A program made the translations under genes and the position numbers. From Nocardioides mangrovicus (GTDB lineage Bacteria; Actinomycetota; Actinomycetes; Propionibacteriales; Nocardioidaceae): a DNA stretch of 64,000 bases. The DNA is taken from contig NZ_RDBE01000006.1 in assembly GCF_003674065.1 (NCBI RefSeq), positions 62,001-126,000 on the forward strand. Direction: 5' to 3'. The first letter of the stretch is position 1. The number at the start of each line of letters is the position of its first letter. The notes beneath the pieces are model-generated. The model was not told the DNA's origin. It saw only the letters and a program-made list of their open reading frames with translations, and did not search any database. Shown here piece after piece: positions 46,029-55,118 of the stretch.

Positions 46029-47818
46029 GACGCGGGCACCTCCTCGGCGTCGTAGGCGTTGACCAGCCGGGCGTAGGCCGGGTTGCGGGCCAGCAGCTCG
46101 GCGTGGGTGCCGCGGTCGGCGATCGTGCCGTCGGCGAGGAAGACCACCTCGTCGGCCAGCGCGATGGTGGCCTTGCGGTAGGCGACCAGCACCATGGTCA
46201 CGGCGTCGTCGTCGGCGCTCTCGCGCATGGCGGCCAGGATGCGCTGCTCGACCTCGGGGTCGACCGCGGAGGTGGCGTCGTCGAGCACCAGCAGCCGCGG
46301 CCGGCGCACCAGCGCGCGGGCCAGCGAGAGCCGCTGCCGCTGACCGCCCGACAGCGTGGTGCCGCGCTCGCCGAGACGGCTGTCGAGGCCGTGCGGCAGG
46401 GCGGCGACGAAGCCGTCGGCCTGGGCGGTGCGCAGGGCCGCCCAGACGGCGTCGTCGGGCACGTCGGCGCCGAGGGTGACGTTGCCGCGCACGGTGTCGT
46501 CGAAGAGGAACGTGCCCTGCGGCACCAGCGCGGCCTGCTCGGCCAGCGCGCCGTGGGCGAGGTCGCGCAGGTCGGTGCCGTCGACGGTGATGGCGCCGGC
46601 GTCGGGATCGACCAGCCGCATCAGCAGCGACGCGAGCGTGCTCTTGCCGCTGGCGGTGGCGCCGACCAGGGCCACGGTGCGCCCCGGCTCGACCACCAGG
46701 TCGAGGTCCTCCAGCAGCCGCTGACCGGGCGTGTGGGAGTAGGAGAGGTGGTCCACGGCCAGCCGCACACCGTGCCGCGGCGACGTGAGGTGCTGCCCGC
46801 CGTAGCTGGTCTCGAGCTCCTCGTCGAGCACCCGGTGCACCCGCTCGTAGCCGACGACGCTGCGCGGGAACTCCCCCACCAGCCAGCCGATGCTGCGGAT
46901 CGGGAAGGAGACGATGGTGAGCAGGTAGGCGACCGTGACGACGTCGCCGGCGTCGGCGGCACCGCCGCGCACCCGCAGTACGCCGACGCCGAGCACGACG
47001 AGGATGCCCAGGTTGGGCAGGCCCTCCAGCAGCGGGTCGAACGCAGCCCGGATCCGGCCGGCGCGGATGCCCAGGTCGCGCAGCTGGCGCGCCTTCGCGC
47101 CGAAACGTTCGGTCTCCTGCGCCTCGCGGCCCAGCGTCTTGACCACGAGCGCCCCGTCGAAGGACTCGTGCGCGATCTCGCTCAGCTCCGCGCGCAGCGC
47201 CTGGATCCGGGTGACCAGCGGTGAGGAGAGCCGCTGGTAGGCGACGTTGGCCACGATGACCAGGGGGAACACGCAACACCCGACGACCGCCATCACCAGG
47301 TCGGTGACCAGCATCTGCACCACCGCGAAGACCATCATCGCGATGGTGCCGACCGCCATCGGCAGCGGCGCGATCGGCGACCACGCGGCCTCGACGTCGG
47401 AGTTGGCGTTGGAGAGCAGCTGTCCGGTGGGGTGGCGCTGGTGCCACTCCATCGGCAGCGCCAGGTACTGCCGGGTGACCTCGCGCCGGTAGGCCGCCTG
47501 CATCCGGTACTGCATGACGCCCGCCCCCAGCCGCCGCGCCACGATGCCGACCGCCCGCAGCAGCGCGACGCCCAGGAACAGCGCCGCCACCGCCACCAGC
47601 ACGCCGCTGCCGACCCGCCCCTCGCGGAACGCCGGTACGATCGCGTGGTCCGTGGCCCACCCGAGCACCCAGGCGTCGGCCACCGTCAAGGCGCCGAACA
47701 GCACGCTGCCCAGCGCCGAGAGCGTGAAGATCCCCGGCTCGCGCCGGATCGCCACCCCGAGCACCCGCAGCCCGTCGCGCAGCGTCCCGGTGCGTGCGGA
47801 GGCGAGGTTGTCGGTCAC
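46025..47818 (-). CDS. ABC exporter half-transporter with degenerate catalytic site
   Basis: A 597-residue membrane-plus-ATPase protein. Walker A GATASGKST and signature LSGGQRQRL are standard. The Walker B end reads LLVLDDATSAVD, with Asp for the catalytic Glu, and the H-loop reads VLVAYRKAT, with Tyr for His. Such substitutions mark the non-hydrolysing site of heterodimeric exporters. GTG 47818 gives TDNLASARTG as the start. It is the first gene of exporter-exporter-hisI-Trp membrane protein. Confidence 0.9.
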   Translation of the reverse strand: MTDNLASARTGTLRDGLRVLGVAIRREPGIFTLSALGSVLFGALTVADAWVLGWATDHAIVPAFREGRVGSGVLVAVAALFLGVALLRAVGIVARRLGAGVMQYRMQAAYRREVTRQYLALPMEWHQRHPTGQLLSNANSDVEAAWSPIAPLPMAVGTIAMMVFAVVQMLVTDLVMAVVGCCVFPLVIVANVAYQRLSSPLVTRIQALRAELSEIAHESFDGALVVKTLGREAQETERFGAKARQLRDLGIRAGRIRAAFDPLLEGLPNLGILVVLGVGVLRVRGGAADAGDVVTVAYLLTIVSFPIRSIGWLVGEFPRSVVGYERVHRVLDEELETSYGGQHLTSPRHGVRLAVDHLSYSHTPGQRLLEDLDLVVEPGRTVALVGATASGKSTLASLLMRLVDPDAGAITVDGTDLRDLAHGALAEQAALVPQGTFLFDDTVRGNVTLGADVPDDAVWAALRTAQADGFVAALPHGLDSRLGERGTTLSGGQRQRLSLARALVRRPRLLVLDDATSAVDPEVEQRILAAMRESADDDAVTMVLVAYRKATIALADEVVFLADGTIADRGTHAELLARNPAYARLVNAYDAEEVPAS

Positions 47819-47883
47819 GGGTCCCCAACCTAAAGGGGGGCGCCGACCATTCCCGCGGCCGGTGACCCTCAGGGCCCCTGGTT

Positions 47884-47949
47884 GTCCGTTCACCACGGTG
47901 CCTTGGTGAACGGACGGTTCCCATGACGAACTCACCGCGGGAACCGTCC
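47884..47949. other. Two overlapping, mutually exclusive hairpins
   Basis: Hairpin A: arms GTCCGTTCACCA (47884-47895) and TGGTGAACGGAC (47904-47915), both 12 bp. Hairpin B: arms GGACGGTTCCC (47912-47922) and GGGAACCGTCC (47939-47949), both 11 bp. They share 47912-47915, so both cannot form fully at once. They lie between the end of the peptidase-like gene and the exporter gene, both on the minus strand. Confidence 0.65.
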
Positions 47950-48034
47950 GTCCATCGTGGGAAGCGAAGGGACCGAGCGAGCTCGACCGGGCCCGGGACG
48001 GGCGGGCGACCCAATCTCTGCACCGGTGGCTGGG

Positions 48035-48937
48035 TCAGTTCACCGACACGTGCACGTGGTCGAAGTGGTTCGCCGTGGCCGAGCCGCGGTTCGGCATCGA
48101 GCGCCACCCCTCCGAGGCGCGCACCGGGGTCCAGATGTGCTGGCGCCAGATGACGTCGAAGAGGCCGAGCTCGGCGGCGTGGGCCTTGAGGAACTCCGCG
48201 ATCTGGTACCCCACCTCGACGCTGGGGTGCATGATGTCGATCGCCTTGCCGCTTGCGTGCTCGCCGTGGGCGTCCCAGCCGCCGTACGAGGTGATCATCG
48301 GGAACGCGTGGCACACCGCCCGGTAGACGCGGACCGCACCGTCGGTCAGGCCGTGCTCGACCGAGGAGTCCGGGCAGGGGGCATCGGAGAGCGGCAGGTC
48401 GGCAGGATCGGTGGGCCGCTGGTCGGAGAGGTACTGGGCGGTCACCCAGCGCCGCTGCCCCTTCCAGCTGACCTCGGCGTACGCGCCGCGCACCAGGCCG
48501 GTGGCGATGAGCTTCGTGCCGCTGCTGATCTCCTCGGCGACCTGCGCGTCGGAGGCGGGGGTGAGGCGCACGTCGAGGCTGTCGGTGGTGAAGCGGACCA
48601 GCCGTTGCCTGGCCTGCCGGCCCTCGCGGGCGACGGCGACGACGCGGACGGCCGACCGGGAGAGCGAGGAGGTCCGCGCCTGGGACGACTGGGCCGCCCG
48701 GGTCGTCTGCACCGGGTCGGAGGCCGGTGAGGCGACGGTGCTGTGGACGTCGGCGGCCGCGAGCTCGCCGGACAGGGACCCGGCGTTGGCCAGGCCGACG
48801 CCGACGACCCCGACCGTGAGAGCGGGAGCGGTGACGGCCGCTGCGCGCAGCGCGGGGTTCTTCGCGGTCAGCGGCGAGAGCCGTCGCGCCGGGCGCACCG
48901 CGCGATGTCGGGCGGCCGCATGTCGACCCGTGGGCAC
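48035..48937 (-). CDS. Secreted SH3-domain protein with ARB_07466-like C-terminal domain
   Basis: A 300-residue exported protein. A basic N terminus and a hydrophobic stretch (AAAVTAPALTVGVVGVGLANAG) act as signal or anchor. The middle (about 105-170) is SH3-like, with SGTKLIATGLVRGAYAEVSW and RRWVTAQYLS. The C-terminal domain has SYGGWDAHGEHASGKAIDIM and NHFDHVHVSVN, whose His and Asp residues match the metal-site pattern of peptidase M15-like ARB_07466 domains. A role in cell wall turnover is likely but inferred. The start is GTG 48937. Confidence 0.8.
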   Translation of the reverse strand: MPTGRHAAARHRAVRPARRLSPLTAKNPALRAAAVTAPALTVGVVGVGLANAGSLSGELAAADVHSTVASPASDPVQTTRAAQSSQARTSSLSRSAVRVVAVAREGRQARQRLVRFTTDSLDVRLTPASDAQVAEEISSGTKLIATGLVRGAYAEVSWKGQRRWVTAQYLSDQRPTDPADLPLSDAPCPDSSVEHGLTDGAVRVYRAVCHAFPMITSYGGWDAHGEHASGKAIDIMHPSVEVGYQIAEFLKAHAAELGLFDVIWRQHIWTPVRASEGWRSMPNRGSATANHFDHVHVSVN

Positions 48938-48976
48938 CAGATCGATCCTCGTCGTCGGGGGCTGATGGACCCCGCT

Positions 48977-49005
48977 ACCGTCCCCAAGGCCACCGCCTTG
49001 GTCAA
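48977..49005 (-). promoter_or_regulatory. Possible promoter of the SH3/peptidase-like gene
   Basis: Minus-strand TTGACC (49005-49000), 17-bp spacer, GACGGT (48982-48977). The -10 is poor. Confidence 0.3.
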
Positions 49006-49054
49006 GTTTCCGCGCCGGATCGCCCCGATTTGCCCGCTCATCGCGTGAGCCGGA

Positions 49055-50212
49055 TCACCCGCCGGAGGTCTCCGAGGCGTCCTCCACGAGCTCGCAGCCG
49101 GTGCCGTCGGTGTCCGCCAGCCAGCCCTCCGGCAGGGCGACGCCGTGGCGCGGGCTGCCCTGGCGACCGCGCGGAGCACCCAGCTCGGAGACCGGGAACG
49201 GCTCCGCTGGGTCGAGGTCGGCCAGCAGCAGGTCCAGCGTCGCGAGGGAGTCGACCAGGCCGAGCGAGCGCCGCAGCTCACCGCCGGCCCGGAAGCCCTT
49301 GAGGTACCAGACCACGTGCTTGCGGAACTCCTTGCAGCCGCGCTCCTCCCCCATGTGCCGGCACAGCAGCTCGGCGTGGCGCCGCATCATGGCCGTCACC
49401 TCGCCGAGCGTGGGCAGCGCGGTGCGCTGCTGGCCGTGGGAGGAGGGGCCCCCGAACGCGGCGGCCAGGTCGCGGAAGAGCCACGGCCGGCCCAGGCAGC
49501 CCCGACCCACCACGACGCCGGCGGCGCCGGTCTGCTCGACCATCCGCAGCGCGTCGGCGGCCTCCCAGATGTCGCCGTTGCCGAGCACCGGGATGTCGAC
49601 GTGCTCGACCAGCGCCGCGATCGAGTCCCAGTCGGCCTCGCCGGAGTAGCCCTGCACCGCGGTGCGACCGTGCAGCGCGATCGCGGCCGCGCCGGACTCC
49701 TGCGCGATGCGGCCGGCGTCGAGGTAGGTGAGGTGGTCGTCGTCGATGCCCTTGCGCGTCTTCATCGTCACCGGCACGCCGTGGCGCTCGCCGGCGGCCA
49801 CCGCCGCCTCGAGGATGCGGGCCAGCAGGGTGCGCTTCCAGGGCAGCGCCGCGCCGCCGCCCTTGCGGGTCACCTTGGGTACCGGGCAGCCGAAGTTGAG
49901 GTCGACGTGCGCGACGCCGTACTCGCTGCAGAGGATCTCGGTGGCGCGGCCGACGTAGCCGGGGTCGGTGCCGTAGAGCTGCACCGAGCGGACGGTCTCG
50001 GACTCGTCGAAGGCCAGCATCGCCCGCGTCGTCGCGTCGCCCTCGACCAGGCCGCGGCTGGTGATCATCTCGCAGACGTAGAGGCCTGCGCCTTGCTCGG
50101 CGCACAGCGTCCGGTAGGCGGCGTTGGTGATGCCCGCCATCGGCGCCAGCACGACGGGCACGTCGACGTGCAGCGGCCCGAGCTGCAGGCCGCGCTCGAG
50201 CGTGACGGTCAC
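49055..50212 (-). CDS. dusB: tRNA-dihydrouridine synthase (DusB family)
   Basis: A 385-residue FMN enzyme reducing uridines in tRNA D-loops. LAPMAGITNAAYRTLC starts the barrel; NFGCPVPKVTRKGGGAALPW carries the catalytic Cys; MKTRKGIDDDH, ALHGRTAVQGYSGEADW and VVVGRGCLGRPWLF bind FMN and substrate. A C-terminal helical domain follows, plus about 40 residues rich in Gly and Asp. GTG 50212 start; 21 bp after the lipoprotein gene stop, and in the same direction as glyS. Confidence 0.95.
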   Translation of the reverse strand: MTVTLERGLQLGPLHVDVPVVLAPMAGITNAAYRTLCAEQGAGLYVCEMITSRGLVEGDATTRAMLAFDESETVRSVQLYGTDPGYVGRATEILCSEYGVAHVDLNFGCPVPKVTRKGGGAALPWKRTLLARILEAAVAAGERHGVPVTMKTRKGIDDDHLTYLDAGRIAQESGAAAIALHGRTAVQGYSGEADWDSIAALVEHVDIPVLGNGDIWEAADALRMVEQTGAAGVVVGRGCLGRPWLFRDLAAAFGGPSSHGQQRTALPTLGEVTAMMRRHAELLCRHMGEERGCKEFRKHVVWYLKGFRAGGELRRSLGLVDSLATLDLLLADLDPAEPFPVSELGAPRGRQGSPRHGVALPEGWLADTDGTGCELVEDASETSGG

Positions 50213-50233
50213 CGGACTCCTACCTCCTCAGCG

Positions 50234-50854
50234 CTACTTCTTCTGCGGGCGAGGCGGCTCGACCTGCCCCGTCCAGGTCACCGCGACGTCGCCGGCGGCG
50301 GTGCGGTTGGTCAACGCCACCAGTGTCGCACCCTGCGGGACCAGGAACAGCAGGCACGTGTGCAGGCTCGCGCCGCGGGCGAAGGGCTGCGGCAGCGGCG
50401 TCGAGCGGCACTTGGCGAACGGCTGCGCGAAGGACGACGCACCGACCACGGCGCCGGCGGTGGTGGTCGCCCACAGTGGCACCGGCGAGCCGCCGACGTC
50501 GCCGGAGCCGTCGTTGGCGACGTCGACGCGCACGTAGTACGGCGTCGAGGCCTTCGCCTGGTCGTCGAGCGCGTACGCCGCCAGGTCGCTCACCCGGCCG
50601 GTGCGGGCGACGGTGACGGCGAGCCGCAGCGTCGTGGCCCGCTTCGCGTTGGGCCGGAACGAGACCTCCGCGCTCTGCCCGAAGGACAGCTTCTGCCCCT
50701 GCCCCTGCCCCTGGGCCGCGGCGCTGGCGGTCAGCGAGGGCGGCACGATGCCGGAGTTGGAGGCGTTCGGGGCGGGGGCGTCGGCGCCGCCTCCGGTGCT
50801 GCTGCACCCGGTGACCAGCGCCGCGAGAACCACCAGCACCGGGTAGCGGACCAT
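50234..50854 (-). CDS. Hypothetical lipoprotein
   Basis: A 206-residue lipoprotein: the signal ends LVTGC with Cys17 lipidated, then a linker rich in Ala, Ser, Gly and Gln (GQGQGQ). The mature part looks beta-rich, with ATTLRLAVTVARTGRVSDL and YYVRVDVANDGSGD suggesting an Ig-like fold similar to DUF4352 proteins. No function can be assigned. ATG 50854 overlaps the glyS stop by one base (TGATG), so it is cotranscribed with glyS. Confidence 0.8.
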   Translation of the reverse strand: MVRYPVLVVLAALVTGCSSTGGGADAPAPNASNSGIVPPSLTASAAAQGQGQGQKLSFGQSAEVSFRPNAKRATTLRLAVTVARTGRVSDLAAYALDDQAKASTPYYVRVDVANDGSGDVGGSPVPLWATTTAGAVVGASSFAQPFAKCRSTPLPQPFARGASLHTCLLFLVPQGATLVALTNRTAAGDVAVTWTGQVEPPRPQKK

Positions 50855-52251
50855 CAGCAGCCGATCAGCCGCTGGGCGAGCCAGCCCTGCACCTGGTCCA
50901 GCGCCACCCGCTCCTGGGTCATGGCGTCGCGCTCGCGGACGGTGACCGCCTGGTCCTCGAGGGTGTCGAAGTCGACGGTGATGCAGAACGGCGTGCCGAT
51001 CTCGTCCTGGCGGCGGTAGCGCCGGCCGATGGCGCCGGAGTCGTCGAACTCGATGTTCCAGTTGGCGCGCAGCACCTGCGCGAGGTCCTTGGCCTTCGGG
51101 GTCAGGTCGGCGTTGCGAGAGAGGGGCAGCACCGCGGCCTTCACCGGCGCCAGCCGCGGGTCCAGGCGCAGCACGGTGCGCTTGTCGACGCCGCCCTTGG
51201 TGTTGGGCGCCTCGTCCTCGGTCCAGGCGTCGATGAGGAAGGCCATGAGACTGCGGGTCAGCCCGGCCGCCGGCTCGATGACGTAGGGCATGTAGCGCTC
51301 GTCGGCGGCCTGGTCGAAGTAGGAGAGATCCTGGCCGGAGAACGTGGAGTGCTGGGTGAGGTCGTAGTCGGTGCGGTTCGCGATGCCCTCGAGCTCCTCG
51401 AAGTCACGACCGGAGAACCCGAAGCGGTACTCGATGTCGACGGTCCGCTTGGAGTAGTGCGACAGCTTCTCCTTCGGGTGCTCGTAGTGGCGCAGGTTCT
51501 CGGGGTCGATGCCGAGGTCCGTGTACCAGCGGGTGCGCTCGTCGATCCAGTACTGGTGGAGCTCCTCGTCCTCGCCGGGCTTGACGAAGTACTCCATCTC
51601 CATCTGCTCGAACTCGCGCGTGCGGAAGATGAAGTTGCCCGGCGTGATCTCGTTGCGGAAGCTCTTGCCGATCTGGGCGATGCCGAACGGCGGCTTCTTC
51701 CGCGTCGCGGTGACGACGTTCTGGAAGTCCAAGAAGATGCCCTGCGCGGTCTCGGGGCGCAGGTAGTAGACCGACGACTCGTCCTCGACGACGCCGAGGA
51801 AGGTCTTGAGCATCATCTGGAAGTTGCGCGACTCCGTCCAAGCGCCGCGGACGCCGCAGTTGGGGCACACGACGTCCTTCATGTCGACGGTGTCGGGGTC
51901 GCCGATGCCCTTCTTCTGCGCGTAGTCCTCCTGCAGGTGGTCCTCGCGGTAGCGCTTGTGGCAGTTCTGACACTCGGTGAGCGGGTCGGTGAAGGTCTCC
52001 AGGTGGCCCGAGGCCTCCCAGGTGCGCGTGGGCAGGATGATCGAGGAGTCCAGGCCGACGACGTCCTCGCGCGCGGTGACCATGTAGCGCCACCACTGCC
52101 GCTTGATGTTCTCCTTCAGCTCCACGCCCAGCGGCCCGTAGTCCCAGGCGCTGCGGGTGCCGCCGTAGATCTCGCCCGCGGGAAACACGAACCCGCGCCG
52201 CTTGGCGAGGGAGACGACGTGGTCGAGGGCGGACGGCGGCTTCTTCGGCAC
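50854..52251 (-). CDS. glyS: Glycyl-tRNA synthetase (class II, homodimeric type)
   Basis: A 465-residue class II aminoacyl-tRNA synthetase. Residues 1-40 include [17 protein letters not shown]; motif 2 lies in [20 protein letters not shown]; an anticodon-binding domain ends the protein. Zinc-type cysteines appear at ECQNCHKRY and [15 protein letters not shown] 52251 is chosen because AGGAG lies 9 nt upstream and TAGGCT about 32 nt upstream gives a short leader; upstream in-frame codons lack support. Confidence 0.96.
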   Translation of the reverse strand: MPKKPPSALDHVVSLAKRRGFVFPAGEIYGGTRSAWDYGPLGVELKENIKRQWWRYMVTAREDVVGLDSSIILPTRTWEASGHLETFTDPLTECQNCHKRYREDHLQEDYAQKKGIGDPDTVDMKDVVCPNCGVRGAWTESRNFQMMLKTFLGVVEDESSVYYLRPETAQGIFLDFQNVVTATRKKPPFGIAQIGKSFRNEITPGNFIFRTREFEQMEMEYFVKPGEDEELHQYWIDERTRWYTDLGIDPENLRHYEHPKEKLSHYSKRTVDIEYRFGFSGRDFEELEGIANRTDYDLTQHSTFSGQDLSYFDQAADERYMPYVIEPAAGLTRSLMAFLIDAWTEDEAPNTKGGVDKRTVLRLDPRLAPVKAAVLPLSRNADLTPKAKDLAQVLRANWNIEFDDSGAIGRRYRRQDEIGTPFCITVDFDTLEDQAVTVRERDAMTQERVALDQVQGWLAQRLIGC

Positions 52252-52282
52252 TTCTGGGTACTCCTGTGGTCGGGAGTCGCTC

Positions 52283-52288
52283 AGCCTA
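52283..52288 (-). promoter_or_regulatory. -10 element of glyS
   Basis: TAGGCT on the minus strand, placing transcription start near 52276 and a leader of about 25 nt containing AGGAG. Confidence 0.4.
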
Positions 52289-52389
52289 GTTGGCCGGTCG
52301 AGCCCGGAGCACATCCGTTCCCGGACCCGTCGGCCGGTCGGCGGTCTGCTCGCGCACCGCGGTGGAGGCGGCGACGATCCCGTCCTCGC

Positions 52390-52701
52390 TCACAGCTCCC
52401 GGGCGCCGGCGGTGTTGAGGGGCCCGTCGAGCGTCTCGTAGGCGCTCGGCTCGTCCAGCGCCCGACCCAGCAGCGGCACGGCCCGGAGCTTGACCTCGTA
52501 GGCACCGAGCGCACGCCGGTAGGAGCCGACGTCGGCCCAGACGGTCACCATCGTCCACAGCTCCGGCTCGTCGACGTTGCGCCCCAGGTGCGCCGACTCG
52601 AACCCGGGCCGCTCGGCCAGGGCGTCACGGGCGGTCTCCAGGTCGGCCCGGAACGCCTCGCCCTCGGGTTCGGGGACTCGGAAGCGGGTCACGACGAGCA
52701 C
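52390..52701 (-). CDS. Antibiotic biosynthesis monooxygenase (ABM)-like protein
   Basis: A 103-residue single-domain protein with the ferredoxin-like ABM pattern: VLVVTRFRVPEPEGEAF, then RDALAERPGFESAHLGRNVD and ELWTMVTVWADVGSYRRAL. Such proteins range from heme-degrading or quinol monooxygenases to structural proteins with no activity; nothing here decides which. GTG 52701 gives the usual short strand start; the frame is open further upstream without motif support. Confidence 0.75.
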   Translation of the reverse strand: MLVVTRFRVPEPEGEAFRADLETARDALAERPGFESAHLGRNVDEPELWTMVTVWADVGSYRRALGAYEVKLRAVPLLGRALDEPSAYETLDGPLNTAGAREL

Positions 52702-52823
52702 GGGGGTCAGCGTAGGTCGCGGCGTCCCCGGGCTGCGCCAACCCCACACTTGCGAAGCAATTCCGGGGTGGCGCCCGATATATCACGCGCAAAACTGCGC
52801 AAGTGCGGGACTTTGGCGCGCAC

Positions 52824-52829
52824 TAGGCT
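52824..52829 (+). promoter_or_regulatory. -10 element of uppS (leaderless)
   Basis: TAGGCT, 7 nt (CCCCCCC) before GTG 52837; no Shine-Dalgarno. Confidence 0.45.
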
Positions 52830-52836
52830 CCCCCCC

Positions 52837-53592
52837 GTGCCCCGCCGACCAACCCCTCACCCGTCGGGCGCACTCCCCCCGGACGTCCCGAAGAACCTGG
52901 TCCCGCGCCACGTCGCGATCATCATGGATGGCAACGGCCGCTGGGCGAAGACCCGCGGGCTGCCGCGCACCGAGGGGCACTCCCGCGGCGAGCAGTCGCT
53001 GTTCGACGTCGTCGAGGGGGCGATCGAGATCGGCGTGAAAGCGGTCTCGGCCTACGCGTTCTCCACGGAGAACTGGACCCGCTCGCCGGCCGAGGTCAAG
53101 TTCCTCATGGGTTTCAACCGCGACGTCATCCGTCGCCGCCGCGACGAGATGAACGAGATGGGCGTCCGGGTCCGGTGGGCCGGCCGGGCGCCGCGGCTGT
53201 GGCGCTCGGTGATCAAGGAGCTGCAGGTCGCCGAGGAGCTCACGCAGCGCAACGACGTCCTCACCCTCACCATGTGCGTGAACTACGGCGGCCGCGCCGA
53301 GCTGGCCGACGCCGCCGCCGCGATGGCGCGCGACGCCGTCGCCGGCCGCCTCGACCCCACACGCATCACCGAGAAGACCTTCGCCCGCTACCTCTACGTC
53401 CCCGAGATCGGCGACGCCGACATGATCTGGCGCACCTCTGGTGAGCAGCGGCTCTCCAACTTCATGCTCTGGGAGGCCGCGTACTCCGAGATGGTCTTCA
53501 CCGACGTGCTCTGGCCCGACGTCGACCGTCGCGACCTGTGGCGCGCCATCGAGACCTACGCCGATCGCGACCGTCGGTACGGGTCGGCCTGA
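52837..53592 (+). CDS. uppS: Isoprenyl transferase (undecaprenyl/decaprenyl diphosphate synthase)
   Basis: A 251-residue cis-prenyltransferase making the lipid carrier for cell wall synthesis. The diphosphate-binding motif is HVAIIMDGNGRWAK with Asp31. AYAFSTENWTRSPAEVKFLM and the C-terminal DMIWRTSGEQRLSNFMLWEA and EMVFTDVLWPDV are family signatures. Chain length cannot be judged from sequence; actinobacteria often make decaprenyl. GTG 52837 is predicted to be the 5' end of the mRNA. Confidence 0.95.
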   Translation: MPRRPTPHPSGALPPDVPKNLVPRHVAIIMDGNGRWAKTRGLPRTEGHSRGEQSLFDVVEGAIEIGVKAVSAYAFSTENWTRSPAEVKFLMGFNRDVIRRRRDEMNEMGVRVRWAGRAPRLWRSVIKELQVAEELTQRNDVLTLTMCVNYGGRAELADAAAAMARDAVAGRLDPTRITEKTFARYLYVPEIGDADMIWRTSGEQRLSNFMLWEAAYSEMVFTDVLWPDVDRRDLWRAIETYADRDRRYGSA

Positions 53593-53603
53593 GGGATTGC
53601 TCG

Positions 53604-53609
53604 TAGGTT
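53604..53609 (+). promoter_or_regulatory. -10 element of the acyl-CoA ligase gene (leaderless)
   Basis: TAGGTT, 6 nt before GTG 53616. Confidence 0.45.
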
Positions 53610-53615
53610 GTGAGG

Positions 53616-55118
53616 GTGATCACCCAACCGACCGGCACCCCGCTCTCCCGGCTCGCCGAGCAGGCCCAGGACCGCTTCGGCCAGGAGTCGACACTGGTCT
53701 TCGAGGGCGCCCGGCACACCAGCGCCCACACCGGGTCGCGGGCGCGGCGGTTCGCCTCCGGGCTCGCCGACCTCGGCGTCGGCCGCGGCGACCGGGTGGC
53801 GGTCTGCATGGCCAACTGCCCGGAGGTGCTGGAGACCTACCAGGCGGTGTGGCGGCTCGGTGCGGTGGTGACCCCGCTGCTGTTCCTGCTCAGCCGCGAC
53901 GAGCTGCGCCACGCCCTGGTCGACTCCGGCGCGAAGGTCGTGGTCACCACCCACGAGTTCGAGGCCACGCTCGCCTCGGCCGTCGAGGATCTCGAGGTGC
54001 GGGTCGTGGTCGTCGGCGAGCAGTACGAGGCGCTGCTCACCGGCGACGAGGCCTCGCTGACCGACGTCGACTCCACCGACCTGGCCGCCCTGCTCTACAC
54101 CGGCGGCACCACCGGGCGCGCCAAAGGCGTCATGATCAGCCACGACGCCCTCTCCGCTGCGGCGTGGGCGTCGGTCTCCTCCGGCGAGGTCGAGCCGATG
54201 GACGTCTCGTTGGTGCCACTGCCGCTGGCTCACGTCTACGGACTGATGGTCTGCACGATGGGTCTGCACGCCGTCCGGCCGGGCACCACGGTGCTGATGC
54301 GCTGGTTCGACCCGACCGCCTGGCTGGAGCTGGTGCAGCGCGAGCGGGTCGAGGCCTCCGCGCTGGTGCCGACGATGCTGCGGCTCATCGCCACGATGCC
54401 GGTCGGCGACTACGACCTGTCCTCGCTGCGCCGGGTCGGCAGCGGCAGCGCTCCCCTCCCGGCCGAGGTGGTCGCGCAGTGGGCGCGGCTGCTGCCCGGG
54501 GTCGAGATCGACGAGGGCTACGGCTGCTCCGAGACCACCGCCTCGGCCTCCTCGACGCCGTACGGGCAGGCCCGGGCGGGCAGCGTAGGACGTGCCGTGC
54601 CGCTGGCCGAGCTGCGCATCGAGCTGCCCGACGGCACCGACGCCGGCCCCGGCGTCGACGGGGAGATCTGCGTGCGCACGCCTGCGCTGATGAGCGGCTA
54701 CTGGAACGACCCCGAGGCCACCGCCGTCGCGCTGCGCGACGGCTGGTTCCACACCGGCGACGTCGGCCACCTCGACGACGACGGCTACCTCTTCATCGTC
54801 GACCGCCTCAAGGACGTCATCATCCGCGGCGGCTTCAACGTCTACCCGCGCGACGTCGAGGAGGTGCTGGTGCAGCACCCGGCGGTGGCGGTCGCCGCCG
54901 TGGTCGGGCGGCCCGACGCCGAGCGCGGCGAGGAGGTCGTCGGCTACGTGGAGCTCCACGAGGGCGCCACCGCGACGTCGGAGGAGCTGGTCGCCTACGC
55001 GCGCGAGCATCTCTCGAAGGTGAAGTACCCCCGCGAGGTGCACGTGGTGGGCCGGATCCCGCTCACCAGCGTCGGCAAGCTCGACCGCAAGTCGCTGCGC
55101 AGCGGGTCAGCCGGGTAG
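53616..55118 (+). CDS. Class I adenylate-forming enzyme, acyl-CoA ligase-like
   Basis: A 500-residue ANL-superfamily enzyme, most like long- or medium-chain fatty acid CoA ligases. The P-loop is LLYTGGTTGRAKGVMISH; A5 is DEGYGCSETTA; A7/A8 are WFHTGDVGHLDDDGYLFIVD and RLKDVIIRGGFNVYPRDVEE; the catalytic Lys lies in VGKLDRKSLR. The substrate is not predictable. GTG 53616 is preferred over GTG 53610 because the -10 TAGGTT lies 6 nt upstream. It ends in a 12-bp overlap with the convergent GNAT gene. Confidence 0.9.
   Translation: MITQPTGTPLSRLAEQAQDRFGQESTLVFEGARHTSAHTGSRARRFASGLADLGVGRGDRVAVCMANCPEVLETYQAVWRLGAVVTPLLFLLSRDELRHALVDSGAKVVVTTHEFEATLASAVEDLEVRVVVVGEQYEALLTGDEASLTDVDSTDLAALLYTGGTTGRAKGVMISHDALSAAAWASVSSGEVEPMDVSLVPLPLAHVYGLMVCTMGLHAVRPGTTVLMRWFDPTAWLELVQRERVEASALVPTMLRLIATMPVGDYDLSSLRRVGSGSAPLPAEVVAQWARLLPGVEIDEGYGCSETTASASSTPYGQARAGSVGRAVPLAELRIELPDGTDAGPGVDGEICVRTPALMSGYWNDPEATAVALRDGWFHTGDVGHLDDDGYLFIVDRLKDVIIRGGFNVYPRDVEEVLVQHPAVAVAAVVGRPDAERGEEVVGYVELHEGATATSEELVAYAREHLSKVKYPREVHVVGRIPLTSVGKLDRKSLRSGSAG

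Noticed and set aside
47936-48034. A small gene between the exporter and the SH3/peptidase-like gene
   Set aside because: Short frames there have no ribosome site and no plausible composition, and the bases are better explained by the hairpin arms.
44220-48314. A single 1364-codon frame covering the exporter gene and beyond
   Set aside because: Only the last 602 codons are real protein. The upstream part is out of frame with the second exporter gene and lacks any family motif; ATG 46028 with the ATGA overlap is the true start.
48938-49054. A cyclic di-AMP (ydaO-type) riboswitch upstream of the secreted SH3/peptidase-like gene
   Set aside because: Such elements precede wall hydrolase genes in actinobacteria, but the region is only 117 bp and the conserved core sequences were not found.
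50854-50916. A frameshift between glyS and the following lipoprotein gene
   Set aside because: The frame change is simply a TGATG stop/start overlap; both proteins are complete, and the lipoprotein has its own signal peptide.
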